Assembly: GCA_002296525.1 (NCBI GenBank)
Contig: DBIA01000021.1
Location: forward strand, 372,001-436,000
DNA: 64,000 bases
Direction of reading: 5' to 3'
Source: Candidatus Neomicrothrix sp. UBA814
GTDB taxonomy: Bacteria > Actinomycetota > Acidimicrobiia > Acidimicrobiales > Poriferisodalaceae
Below the pieces are notes generated by a model that saw only the letters and a program-made list of their open reading frames with translations, made no database searches and was not told the origin of the DNA. Both the position numbers and the translations under genes were made by a program. Of this stretch, positions 57,297 through 64,000 are shown piece after piece (position 1 is the first letter of the stretch; each line of letters begins with the position of its first letter).

Positions 57297-59279
57297 ATGC
57301 CGTTGTTGGCTCCTCAACATAAACTGGTACTACGACATCTCTTGTCGCGCAATGGGACGGCCTTACCCAGCGAGCTTTCGACCCTTACCGGACTCGAACT
57401 CGAGGATGTACTTAACGCTCTAGATCATCTGCACCGAACTGATCTAGCGGCACCTATGCCCCACACTCCCGGACTAGGCGAAGGCCCGTGGTCGCTTACC
57501 TCTCACGGGCAACAAGTTGGGCCTTCGCTGGCAAAAGATGAGATGACCTCAGCTGGGGAGACTGAAGATACCGACCCTGCTGAGGGTTGGGGCTTTCCTT
57601 GGCGACCTGTTAAGAAAGATCCGCCTGTCTATGCCAGCAACCTTCCTCGACCAACTCGACAAAATCGCAGGGCCGTGCGACGGCCTCTGTTTCCAATCCA
57701 GGTACCAAATCAACCTCCGAGTCGTCCTCGCTGGGGGCTAATGGCCATTGCTTCTCTCGTCACCATCATCGGTGTTGTCTTGATGCTGATCACTATTCGT
57801 CAAGTCGATATCGAGATAGGCGGTATCGAGGATGGAGTGGCGCTGCAACCTAGTTCAATCGAAGGAACCGAGATTTCATTTACTGTGAGCGGCGCAAACG
57901 CTCGCTCTGCGCAACTGCTTCTTGATGACTTCCCAGTTAGCGGAGTTCAACGTTACGGCAACCGCATTGTCTGGGTTGTGCCACCGCTTACCGAGGGTGA
58001 CCATTCTCTGGAACTAGTTGTTGACCGTCGCTTATACGGAACAACATCTCGCGCTATCGGTTTCAGCGTCGACGGCACTCCTCCTCTAATCGGGTTACCA
58101 GATGTTCTAGAGCCAGTCCCTATGGATGAGCCCGTTACCATCGCTGGAACATCAGAACCAGGAGCGACTCTCGTTGTCGGAGGGGTACCAATCGAAACCC
58201 GAGACGGCTCTTTTGTTCTCGAACTCGAAGAACCCCCAGCGGGCCCCGTCTCTGTATTGGCTATAGATCGCGCTGGGAATACAAGTACTTTCAACATGAT
58301 TATCCCAATTGCGTATCCGAGAACTCAAGGCGTTCACGTGAGCGCAGCTGCTTGGGCTCATGACGGCCTTAAGAGCTCCGTGCTGGAATTAATTCGTGCT
58401 GGGAAAGTAACTGCTGTCGAAATAAGCCTAAAAAATGAGAGTGGGGTTGTTGGTTATAACAGCGACATACCTTTGGCAATCGATAGCGGTGCTGCAGACA
58501 ATCTATTCAATCTGCGAGAAGCCATCGAAGAACTACACGCCTTAGACGTTCGGGTAATAGGCCGTATCGTCGCATTTCGTGATCCCATTCTTGCCAAATA
58601 CGCCTGGGCCAAAGGTGACCAAGATTGGGTGATACAGACTTCAGATGGAAGGCCGTTAAGTAAATACGGTGGCTTCACCAATTTTCAAAATCCCGGCGTC
58701 CAACAGTACAACCTCGATATTGCCAGGGAAGCGGCGGAAGCGGGCATCGATGATGTGCTTTGGGACTACATGCGTAGACCCGAGGGCCGGCTGGACAGTA
58801 TGTACATACCCGGGGTCGGTCTTGACGACCCTTCGCCAGTAATCGTTGACTTCCTTCGCCAATCCCAGTCGATCTTGAGAGAGTTCGGAGTGTTTCAAGG
58901 CGTTTCGGTGTTTGGCATTTCGGCCACCCGTGGCGAGTACATCGCCCAGGATGTATCGGGGATGGCACAGTATGTCGATTACGTCGCCCCAATGATTTAC
59001 CCGTCTCATTGGTCGCGCGGCGAGTACGGGGTTGCCCACCCCGAAGCGCAGCCATACGACATTACTCGAGCATCTTTAGCTGACTTCCAACGGGTACTCG
59101 ACGGAACCAACACCGCATTAGTGCCCTGGCTGCAAGATTTCTCTATGAGAGTCCAGTACGGGCCAGTTGAAGTCAAAGCTCAAATCGACGCCGCTGCGTC
59201 GTTAGGAATTTATGACTGGCTGCTATGGGATCCAACGGTGACTTATACCTCGGAGGGGATAGTCGCAGCTAGGGGCTAA
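57297..59279 (+). CDS. Membrane-anchored DUF4015 putative glycoside hydrolase with cytoplasmic winged-helix-like domain
   Basis: A 660-residue single-pass protein. Residues 1-70 look like a winged-helix fold (LVLRHLLSRNGTALPSELST, LEDVLNALDHLHRTDL), then a Pro- and Arg-rich linker, one membrane helix at about 147-170 (LMAIASLVTIIGVVLMLITI), Ig-like beta domains (about 185-340, e.g. GTSEPGATLVVGGVP) and a C-terminal TIM-barrel-like DUF4015 domain (about 341-655: TQGVHVSAAAWAHDGL, GFTNFQNPGVQQYNLDIARE, DDVLWDYMRRPEG, YVDYVAPMIYPSHWSRGEYG). The catalytic acid candidates are in the DDVLWDYMRRPEG and APMIYPSHW segments. Outside the cell it may cleave a glycan, while the cytoplasmic head could act as a DNA-binding or protein-contact element, an inference. 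Start ATG at 57297. Confidence 0.82.
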   Translation: MPLLAPQHKLVLRHLLSRNGTALPSELSTLTGLELEDVLNALDHLHRTDLAAPMPHTPGLGEGPWSLTSHGQQVGPSLAKDEMTSAGETEDTDPAEGWGFPWRPVKKDPPVYASNLPRPTRQNRRAVRRPLFPIQVPNQPPSRPRWGLMAIASLVTIIGVVLMLITIRQVDIEIGGIEDGVALQPSSIEGTEISFTVSGANARSAQLLLDDFPVSGVQRYGNRIVWVVPPLTEGDHSLELVVDRRLYGTTSRAIGFSVDGTPPLIGLPDVLEPVPMDEPVTIAGTSEPGATLVVGGVPIETRDGSFVLELEEPPAGPVSVLAIDRAGNTSTFNMIIPIAYPRTQGVHVSAAAWAHDGLKSSVLELIRAGKVTAVEISLKNESGVVGYNSDIPLAIDSGAADNLFNLREAIEELHALDVRVIGRIVAFRDPILAKYAWAKGDQDWVIQTSDGRPLSKYGGFTNFQNPGVQQYNLDIAREAAEAGIDDVLWDYMRRPEGRLDSMYIPGVGLDDPSPVIVDFLRQSQSILREFGVFQGVSVFGISATRGEYIAQDVSGMAQYVDYVAPMIYPSHWSRGEYGVAHPEAQPYDITRASLADFQRVLDGTNTALVPWLQDFSMRVQYGPVEVKAQIDAAASLGIYDWLLWDPTVTYTSEGIVAARG

Positions 59280-59295
59280 TCACTGGCGAAGACAG

Positions 59296-60960
59296 TCAGC
59301 TGTTTTCGAAGAAATGTTGCCGCAGTTTGTACTTCTGAACTTTGCCGCTGGGCGTCATCGGGAACTCATCAACGATCACTAAAGCCTCCGGCCAGAACTG
59401 TCGAGTTGTTCCTTGCGTTTCCAAGAAACCTGTTAGATCTTCCAAAGTGGGCGGGTCGCCAGAGGGAAGCACAAACGCACATCCAATTTCTCCCAGACGG
59501 TCATCCGGCTTACCCACTATCGCTGCTCCTGTTACTTGGGGATGACGCAAAAGGAGATCTTCAATTTCCTTTACCGGAATGTTTTCTCCACCACGAATGA
59601 TGATGTCCTTTGTCCGTCCGGTGATGCGGATGGACTCGTTGTCGTTCATGACTGCGCGGTCTCCAGTTTCGAACCATGTTCCATCCCACGACGACTCGGT
59701 GAGTTCTCGACCCTGCACATATCCGGCAAAAAGCAACGAGCCCTGGCACTGCAGGTCGCCTTCGATCCCGATAACGGGCTCCCCTAATTCGTTTACAACG
59801 CGAACTTTGTTTCCAGGAAGCGGTCGACCGTCGGCTAGACGCGTTGCTAGGGAATCAGATGGACGCCCTACCGTTAGCAGACCGCATTCGGTCATTCCCC
59901 AACCGGGCAGCACAACGCATGGCAGACGCGCGTCCGCGTCCTCCAAGATGGGCTCTGGCACAGCCGCGCCCGCGCAAACAAATCGTTGCCAGCTAGAAAG
60001 ATCACGATTCTCGACTGCTTCAATCGCCAAGACATCAGCCAAGAACGGCGTAGCGCCCATCGAAATTTGAATTTGATGCTGTTCTATGAGATCAACAAAC
60101 TCGGAAGGATCCCACACATCTTGTAATACGACATGTCCCCCTAACGTCAGGGGGGCGCGAATTCCATATAAATATCCAGTTTGATGCGCCAACGTCGAGG
60201 CCATATGAAAGATATAGCCAGGCCCATCCGCCGTTCCGCCAGGCGATGAAACTCCCTCGCAGACCGAATCGACAAAGCAATCAACTGCTGCGTTCAGGGT
60301 GTTCTGAGTGTGCATCACTCCTTTGGGTTGACCGGTAGTCCCCGATGTGAACATCACCTCGCACACGTCATGCGTTCCGGGTCTGAGCAAATCAACAGCG
60401 GCTCTGTCATATGCGGAGAAGCGACCTTGCTCGAGAAGTTGATCCCATGTCATTGCATCGACAACCGGCTGTTCTCCCACGGTGATGATCTCTTTTACCC
60501 AAGGGCATCGCTCTCTAAGTTCTGTGTGCATTGCTCCCAAAGCAAAGCCCCGAAATTCAGTTGCGGTGATCACGACTCCCGGTCGAGCTAAGTCACTCAT
60601 GACGAGAACTTCGTTGGTTCTAAAAATGGGGGCGACCGGGTTAATCACGCCACCTATACGTTCCACTGCGGCAACCGCCACTAGAAATTGATGCCAATTT
60701 GGTAGTTGAATTTGTACGACGACGCCTGGCCGAACGCCCAACTCAAGCAGTCCTCGACTAGCCTCATCTACTTGGGTTGCTAAGGCGGACCAAGAGGTCG
60801 ACCCGAATCGGTCTGTTACTGCGATTTGGTCACCGCGTTCTTCGGCCCAACGATCAATGATCGGATCAAACCATCTATCCGACCACTGACCTACTTCAAC
60901 CATTTCTGAAATTCGCATTTGGGTCAGCGTCGTTTCAAAAAAAATTTTCGATAACTCCAT
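59296..60960 (-). CDS. Acyl-CoA synthetase (AMP-dependent synthetase/ligase)
   Basis: A 554-residue adenylate-forming ligase with P-loop EVMFTSGTTGQPKGVMHTQN (about 200-219), the GWGMTECGLLTVGRP A5 region, the ETGDRAVMNDNESIRITGR A7/A8 region and C-terminal catalytic Lys in MTPSGKVQKYKLRQ. Resembles cyclohexanecarboxylate- or medium/long-chain-acid CoA ligases. AAGGAG 7 nt before the ATG at 60958-60960 supports the start. It lies 31 bp from the LLM gene on the same strand, so likely one transcript in which the LLM gene is first. Confidence 0.9.
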   Translation of the reverse strand: MELSKIFFETTLTQMRISEMVEVGQWSDRWFDPIIDRWAEERGDQIAVTDRFGSTSWSALATQVDEASRGLLELGVRPGVVVQIQLPNWHQFLVAVAAVERIGGVINPVAPIFRTNEVLVMSDLARPGVVITATEFRGFALGAMHTELRERCPWVKEIITVGEQPVVDAMTWDQLLEQGRFSAYDRAAVDLLRPGTHDVCEVMFTSGTTGQPKGVMHTQNTLNAAVDCFVDSVCEGVSSPGGTADGPGYIFHMASTLAHQTGYLYGIRAPLTLGGHVVLQDVWDPSEFVDLIEQHQIQISMGATPFLADVLAIEAVENRDLSSWQRFVCAGAAVPEPILEDADARLPCVVLPGWGMTECGLLTVGRPSDSLATRLADGRPLPGNKVRVVNELGEPVIGIEGDLQCQGSLLFAGYVQGRELTESSWDGTWFETGDRAVMNDNESIRITGRTKDIIIRGGENIPVKEIEDLLLRHPQVTGAAIVGKPDDRLGEIGCAFVLPSGDPPTLEDLTGFLETQGTTRQFWPEALVIVDEFPMTPSGKVQKYKLRQHFFENS

Positions 60961-60991
60961 ATCTGGGCTCCTTGAAGAGGGTGCTCCCTAC

Positions 60992-61927
60992 TTACTTTCG
61001 ATATCGAGGAAGAACTTCTTGCGCCATCAGACTTTCTGCGCGTTCCACGTAATTCATGGGGGATGCAGCGCTCAAAATAATGGTGCGCGCGCCGGCGTCG
61101 ATATATTCAGTGAGTCTTTCCACGCAGCGGTCTGGATCACCAGCTATTGCGTACTTATCAATCATCTGGCTGAAATCTTGGTTGTATTGCTTTGATAGAC
61201 GTTCATTCGCGTACTCCACCGCGGTGGCATTATCTTCATGGCAGCAAAAGAAAATGAATAGTCCTGGATCTACAGGGTTTTCGTTGCCTTCTTCGCTTCG
61301 GTACTGAGCAATTCGTTGATTGGATTCTTCCAGCATCTCGGGTGTGTACATGTAAGGAAGCCACCCCGATCCGTACCGGGCCGCTCTGCGCCAGGCTGCT
61401 TCTTTCCGCCCAGAGATCCAAATAGGCGGTGAAGGCTGTTGAAGCGGCTTGGGTTCGAGAGTCACGCCGGATAGCTGATTGAATTCTCCGTCGAAATGAA
61501 CATCGTCTTCGGTAAACAAGCGCCTCATAATTTCGAGGGCTTCGTTCGTCCGGGCGCCTCTTTGAGACACCGGTACTCCGGACGCTTCAAATTCTTGAGG
61601 CAATTCGCCCCCTACCCCAATTCCCATATGAAACCGTCCGCCAGAAGCAACGTCTAAGGCCGCCGCTTGTTTCGCTGCCAATACCGCCGGGTACAGGGGA
61701 AGGAGGGTAATGGTGGACATGAGTTTGAGTTTGGTGGTGGCGCCGGCTGCTACTGCTAGGGAAATAAATGCGTTTGAGCAGGGCACGTGAAAAAACACGT
61801 GCTCACCGGTAGTGGCGTAGTCGTATCCGAGTTCTTCAATCGCCTGAGCTTGCTGAGCGACTTGGTCTGCGCGTCTCATAGCAAGTCCAAATTGGACTTT
61901 CCGATCTGATGTCTCTTCGTTGTTCAC
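60992..61927 (-). CDS. LLM class F420-dependent oxidoreductase
   Basis: A 311-residue luciferase-like oxidoreductase: VQFGLAMRRADQVAQQAQAI, TTGEHVFFHVPCSN, LAAKQAAALDVASGGRFHMG, GIGVGGELPQEFEASGVPVS (about 101-120) and VTLEPKPLQQPSPPIWISGR. Typical F420 or FMN barrel. It precedes the acyl-CoA synthetase gene and reads divergently from the serine-hydrolase gene across the structured 363 bp gap. Confidence 0.87.
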   Translation of the reverse strand: MNNEETSDRKVQFGLAMRRADQVAQQAQAIEELGYDYATTGEHVFFHVPCSNAFISLAVAAGATTKLKLMSTITLLPLYPAVLAAKQAAALDVASGGRFHMGIGVGGELPQEFEASGVPVSQRGARTNEALEIMRRLFTEDDVHFDGEFNQLSGVTLEPKPLQQPSPPIWISGRKEAAWRRAARYGSGWLPYMYTPEMLEESNQRIAQYRSEEGNENPVDPGLFIFFCCHEDNATAVEYANERLSKQYNQDFSQMIDKYAIAGDPDRCVERLTEYIDAGARTIILSAASPMNYVERAESLMAQEVLPRYRK

Positions 61928-62290
61928 TAGAACCTCTCTTGGTCTACAAGTGACCGTAGCCGGTAGACACCATGTGTCTCACAGTCGAAGGACCGGACAC
62001 CCATTTCGGGCGCCCGGTCCATCGCTGTCCGTGCGTTGGGGTAGATCGGTTGCTGGCTACTTGAGGTAGTTCAGCTTCCCCCCTTTGCTGTTAGTGCCTC
62101 CCCCGTGGAAAGCGGCACTAACGGTCACGCCCAGTTGGGGGTATTCAGGCCGCACCTGGTTGGCCGAAATCCCTTTCCAGACGATCGACTGAATCCTATT
62201 ACCACTACTTACTAAACGCAAATTTAGTATTTCGTTATCGGTTTCCCGCTTTTTTCTGCGTTATTGCCAGGTCAGTGCTAGGCCAATGGG
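61928..62290. other. Structured 363 bp divergent intergenic region; candidate non-coding RNA or regulatory leader
   Basis: No coding frame is supportable here. Seen hairpins: AGACAC/GTGTCT (61965-61970 with 61974-61979, loop CAT); GGACCGG/CCGGTCC (61990-61996 with 62014-62020) with inner CCC/GGG; CTAC/GTAG near 62057-62069; GTTAGTGCC/GGCACTAAC (62090-62098 with 62114-62122, 15 nt loop). Smaller ones follow (CCCA..GGGG, GGCC..GGCC). None has a U run. Both flanking genes start here, so factor-independent terminators are not expected; the density suggests an RNA gene or long 5' leader. No match to riboswitch, RNase P, tmRNA or SRP RNA patterns I know. Confidence 0.4.
62210..62229. promoter_or_regulatory. 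Candidate operator: TACTAAA-N6-TTTAGTA
   Basis: Perfect 7 bp inverted repeat TACTAAA (62210-62216) and TTTAGTA (62223-62229), 62 bp before the serine-hydrolase start. The half-site TTTAGTAA also occurs at 22-29, just before the dyads upstream of the LLM gene at 170, so a shared regulator is possible. Confidence 0.4.
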
Positions 62291-63409
62291 ATGGGAAACC
62301 ACACTATTAACGCAGATCGAGTAAACGATCTGATCGATCGCTGCAGCAGGGAAGTAAACGACGGGCTATTACCGAGTTGCCAACTCGCGATTGGTTTTAA
62401 CGGCGAAATTGTTGTTGACCACACAATTGGAGATGCGACTGAGGACACGCGCTACTGCTTCTTTTCTGCGACGAAACCGTTCGTCGCCGCGACTATCTGG
62501 CAACTTGTCAGCGAAGAACTACTCGACCTAGACACTGCGGTCGCGGCTCTTATTCCAGAGTTCGGAAACAACGGAAAAGAGGCAATCACCCTTCGTCAGG
62601 TGCTGTTACACACTTCTGGGTTCCCCCACGCTCCGATGGGACCCAAGGTCTGGTCATCATCCGAAAGTCGTCGTAGCAGAATGTCGGAATGGCAACTGAA
62701 TTGGGAGCCGGGAACCCGCTACGAATACCACCCCACGAGCGCTCATTGGGTGCTAGCCGAACTAATCAGTGAGGTAACTGGGGAACCATATACAGATGAG
62801 ATTCACAGGCGAGTAACGGACCCGTTGGGAATACCTCGGATCCTCGGACTTAGTTCAGATAATCAGGAGTTAATGGCAGAGCTCACGCTGTGTGAGGGTG
62901 AGGCGAGCCCGGATGAACTTGAATCGGTATTCGGCGTAAGAGAAATGCCTCCCAGCGAGGTAACGGATGAAACGATTATTCGCTTCAATGACCCCCTTAC
63001 TCGCGAAATCGGAGTTCCGGGCGGCGGGGGCTACGGCCGTGCCGCAGACTTAGCTCGCTTCTACCAAGCGCTACTTCACAACCCGGACAACCTCTGGCAT
63101 CCATCAACTCTCGCTAATGCAACCGGACAGGTTCATAATGACTTGCCTGATCCGATGGGTGTTCCAGCCAATCGGGGTTTGGGCGTGGTTCTCGCCGGAG
63201 ATGACGGCATGAGTAACAGGAGGGGTCTCGGTCGAACAGTGTCGCCAATGGCCTTCGGCCACAACGGAGTTGGGGGACAAATCGCCTTCTGTGACCCAGA
63301 AAGTGGCTTGTCTTTCGCTTACACAACCAACGGACTCGACCGTCATCAAATTCGACAACCCAGGCGAGGCACGTCTATCGCTAGCCTGGCTGCCAATTGT
63401 GTTTCTTAG
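62291..63409 (+). CDS. Serine hydrolase, beta-lactamase class C family
   Basis: A 372-residue penicillin-binding-protein-like serine hydrolase. SxxK is RYCFFSATKPFVAATIWQL (S59, K62), and the Tyr motif is RYEYHPTSAHWVLAELI (about 146-162), a YxT/S-type variant of YxN. A C-terminal HNGVGG segment (about 318-323) occupies the KTG/HxG position. No signal peptide, so it acts in the cytoplasm; members of this esterase branch (EstB type) hydrolyse esters or amides rather than antibiotics. 12 bp before the LLM gene at 63422, probably one transcript. Confidence 0.87.
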   Translation: MGNHTINADRVNDLIDRCSREVNDGLLPSCQLAIGFNGEIVVDHTIGDATEDTRYCFFSATKPFVAATIWQLVSEELLDLDTAVAALIPEFGNNGKEAITLRQVLLHTSGFPHAPMGPKVWSSSESRRSRMSEWQLNWEPGTRYEYHPTSAHWVLAELISEVTGEPYTDEIHRRVTDPLGIPRILGLSSDNQELMAELTLCEGEASPDELESVFGVREMPPSEVTDETIIRFNDPLTREIGVPGGGGYGRAADLARFYQALLHNPDNLWHPSTLANATGQVHNDLPDPMGVPANRGLGVVLAGDDGMSNRRGLGRTVSPMAFGHNGVGGQIAFCDPESGLSFAYTTNGLDRHQIRQPRRGTSIASLAANCVS

Positions 63410-63421
63410 AAAGGTTGAGCA

Positions 63422-64000
63422 ATGAAGTTCGGGTTTACCCTTCCTAATAATTTCGGGGTGACCAACCCTAAAGACGTAGTGGAACTGGGGGTTCAAGCCG
63501 AGGAACTGGGATTCGACTCGCTGTGGGTAAACCATCACGTCATCAATGTGGGCTATGTCCACGACCGTTTAGCTCAAGCTCCGTATCACGACGCTCTCAT
63601 AACTTTGACCTGGCTAGCTGCTCACACCAAAACCGCGACGTTAGGCACGAGTGTCTTGGTGATGCCGTATCTCCACCCAATGGTCTTAGCCAAGGAAATA
63701 GCCACTTTGGATCATCTTTGCGATGGGCGCATCACTCTCGGGCTTGGCGTCGGAAGCTTGCCCGAGGAAAACGAGATCTTGGGCGCTGAATACGACAACC
63801 GCGGGCAATACAGTAATGAATTTATTGAGGTTCTTCGTCAGCTATGGACCCAAGACGAGGCAACCTTCAGCGGCAAATACTGGAACTTTGAAGCTGTCGT
63901 TACTTCACCCAAACCACTACAAAAGCCTCATCCTCCTATGGTTATTGGGGGCAATCGAGCCGCTGCGTTAAAGCGAGTTGCGCATCTTGGAGATGGGTGG
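63422..64000 (+). CDS. LLM class F420-dependent oxidoreductase (partial, cut by window edge)
   Basis: The first 193 residues of a luciferase-like oxidoreductase: MKFGFTLPNNFGVTNPKDVV, EELGFDSLWVNHHVINVGYV, LGLGVGSLPEENEILGAEYD and SPKPLQKPHPPMVIGG are the family landmarks. The frame is open to the last base of the window, so the C-terminal third is missing. The ATG follows the serine-hydrolase stop by 12 bp with AAAGG upstream. Another member of the LLM set at 170, 30587 and 60992. Confidence 0.88.
   Translation, partial: MKFGFTLPNNFGVTNPKDVVELGVQAEELGFDSLWVNHHVINVGYVHDRLAQAPYHDALITLTWLAAHTKTATLGTSVLVMPYLHPMVLAKEIATLDHLCDGRITLGLGVGSLPEENEILGAEYDNRGQYSNEFIEVLRQLWTQDEATFSGKYWNFEAVVTSPKPLQKPHPPMVIGGNRAAALKRVAHLGDGW

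Noticed and set aside
62265..62285. SRP RNA-like CCAGGTCAG string
   Set aside because: Only the short string matches; the rest of the conserved domain IV stem and GGAA tetraloop context is missing.
1..64000. Mobile elements, phage or CRISPR
   Set aside because: No transposase, integrase, terminal inverted repeats, phage structural genes or spaced direct repeats are visible; tag, lrp and the S4 gene are ordinary chromosomal genes.

Overview
The window is one gene-dense 64 kb stretch of a bacterial chromosome. It shows no rRNA, recognisable tRNA, insertion sequence, prophage or CRISPR array. The gene content points to an actinobacterium: four luciferase-like (LLM) F420-dependent oxidoreductases, an F420-type PPOX flavoprotein, a CadI/ArsI-like lyase, an SCO6745-like protein, many GTG starts and many ATGA-coupled pairs. 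Together with the mid-range G+C and the wealth of acyl-CoA synthetases, CaiB/BaiF CoA-transferases, acyl-CoA carboxylases, amidohydrolases, a P450 and a sulfatase, I infer a marine or aquatic heterotroph of the Acidimicrobiia type. A SAR202-like Chloroflexota is the main alternative, because that group also has expanded LLM and CoA-transferase families.

Layout. 0.2-7.6 kb (+, one - gene): LLM oxidoreductase, S4 RNA-binding protein, 2-keto-4-pentenoate hydratase-like protein, MFS, ABC-F, metallophosphoesterase, PPOX, SurE. 7.6-12.1 kb (-): hydrolase, VOC protein, MFS, acyl-CoA synthetase. 12.3-14.6 kb (+): Maf, DusB and 5-formyl-THF cyclo-ligase in an overlapping operon. 14.6-17.7 kb: thioesterase, Tag glycosylase, NTF2-like, CadI/ArsI-like, DUF6356-like and Lrp genes. 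17.7-20.4 kb (-): the most unusual locus, a three-gene unit encoding an amidohydrolase, a 351-residue protein of unknown function ending in a CxxC motif, and a UGSC-family protein whose in-frame TGA is followed by a SECIS-like hairpin, so it is very probably a selenoprotein. 20.5-27.9 kb: transporters, HpcH aldolase, an aminotransferase with omega-amidase, a nitroreductase-SRPBCC fusion, and glutamyl-Q tRNA(Asp) synthetase. 27.9-33.7 kb (-): two medium-chain dehydrogenases, a carboxyltransferase beta subunit, an LLM enzyme and a phosphotransferase. 33.9-42.9 kb: twin-FKBP lipoprotein, SCO6745-like protein, a four-gene run (acyltransferase, protein phosphatase, two CoA-transferases), MaoC hydratase, dienelactone hydrolase, amidohydrolase, esterase. 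43.0-46.6 kb (+): a complete biotin-dependent acyl-CoA carboxylase of 3-methylcrotonyl-CoA type. 46.7-64 kb: PhyH dioxygenase, DHA2 MFS, crotonase, P450, FmdB zinc ribbon, MFS, sulfatase, YceI, GNAT, QueF, phosphoribosyltransferase, a membrane-anchored DUF4015 glycoside hydrolase with a cytoplasmic winged-helix-like head, acyl-CoA synthetase, two LLM enzymes (the last cut by the window edge) and a beta-lactamase-family serine hydrolase.

Most of the window looks like a catabolic accessory landscape: uptake (six MFS carriers), CoA activation and transfer, carboxylation, hydration, hydrolysis and flavin or heme oxidation of small organic acids, terpenoid-like or xenobiotic substrates. Housekeeping genes (Maf, DusB, GluQRS, SurE, Tag, QueF, ABC-F) are interspersed. 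The two places most worth experimental attention are the UGSC selenoprotein operon (17669-20394) and the structured 363 bp divergent intergenic region at 61928-62290.
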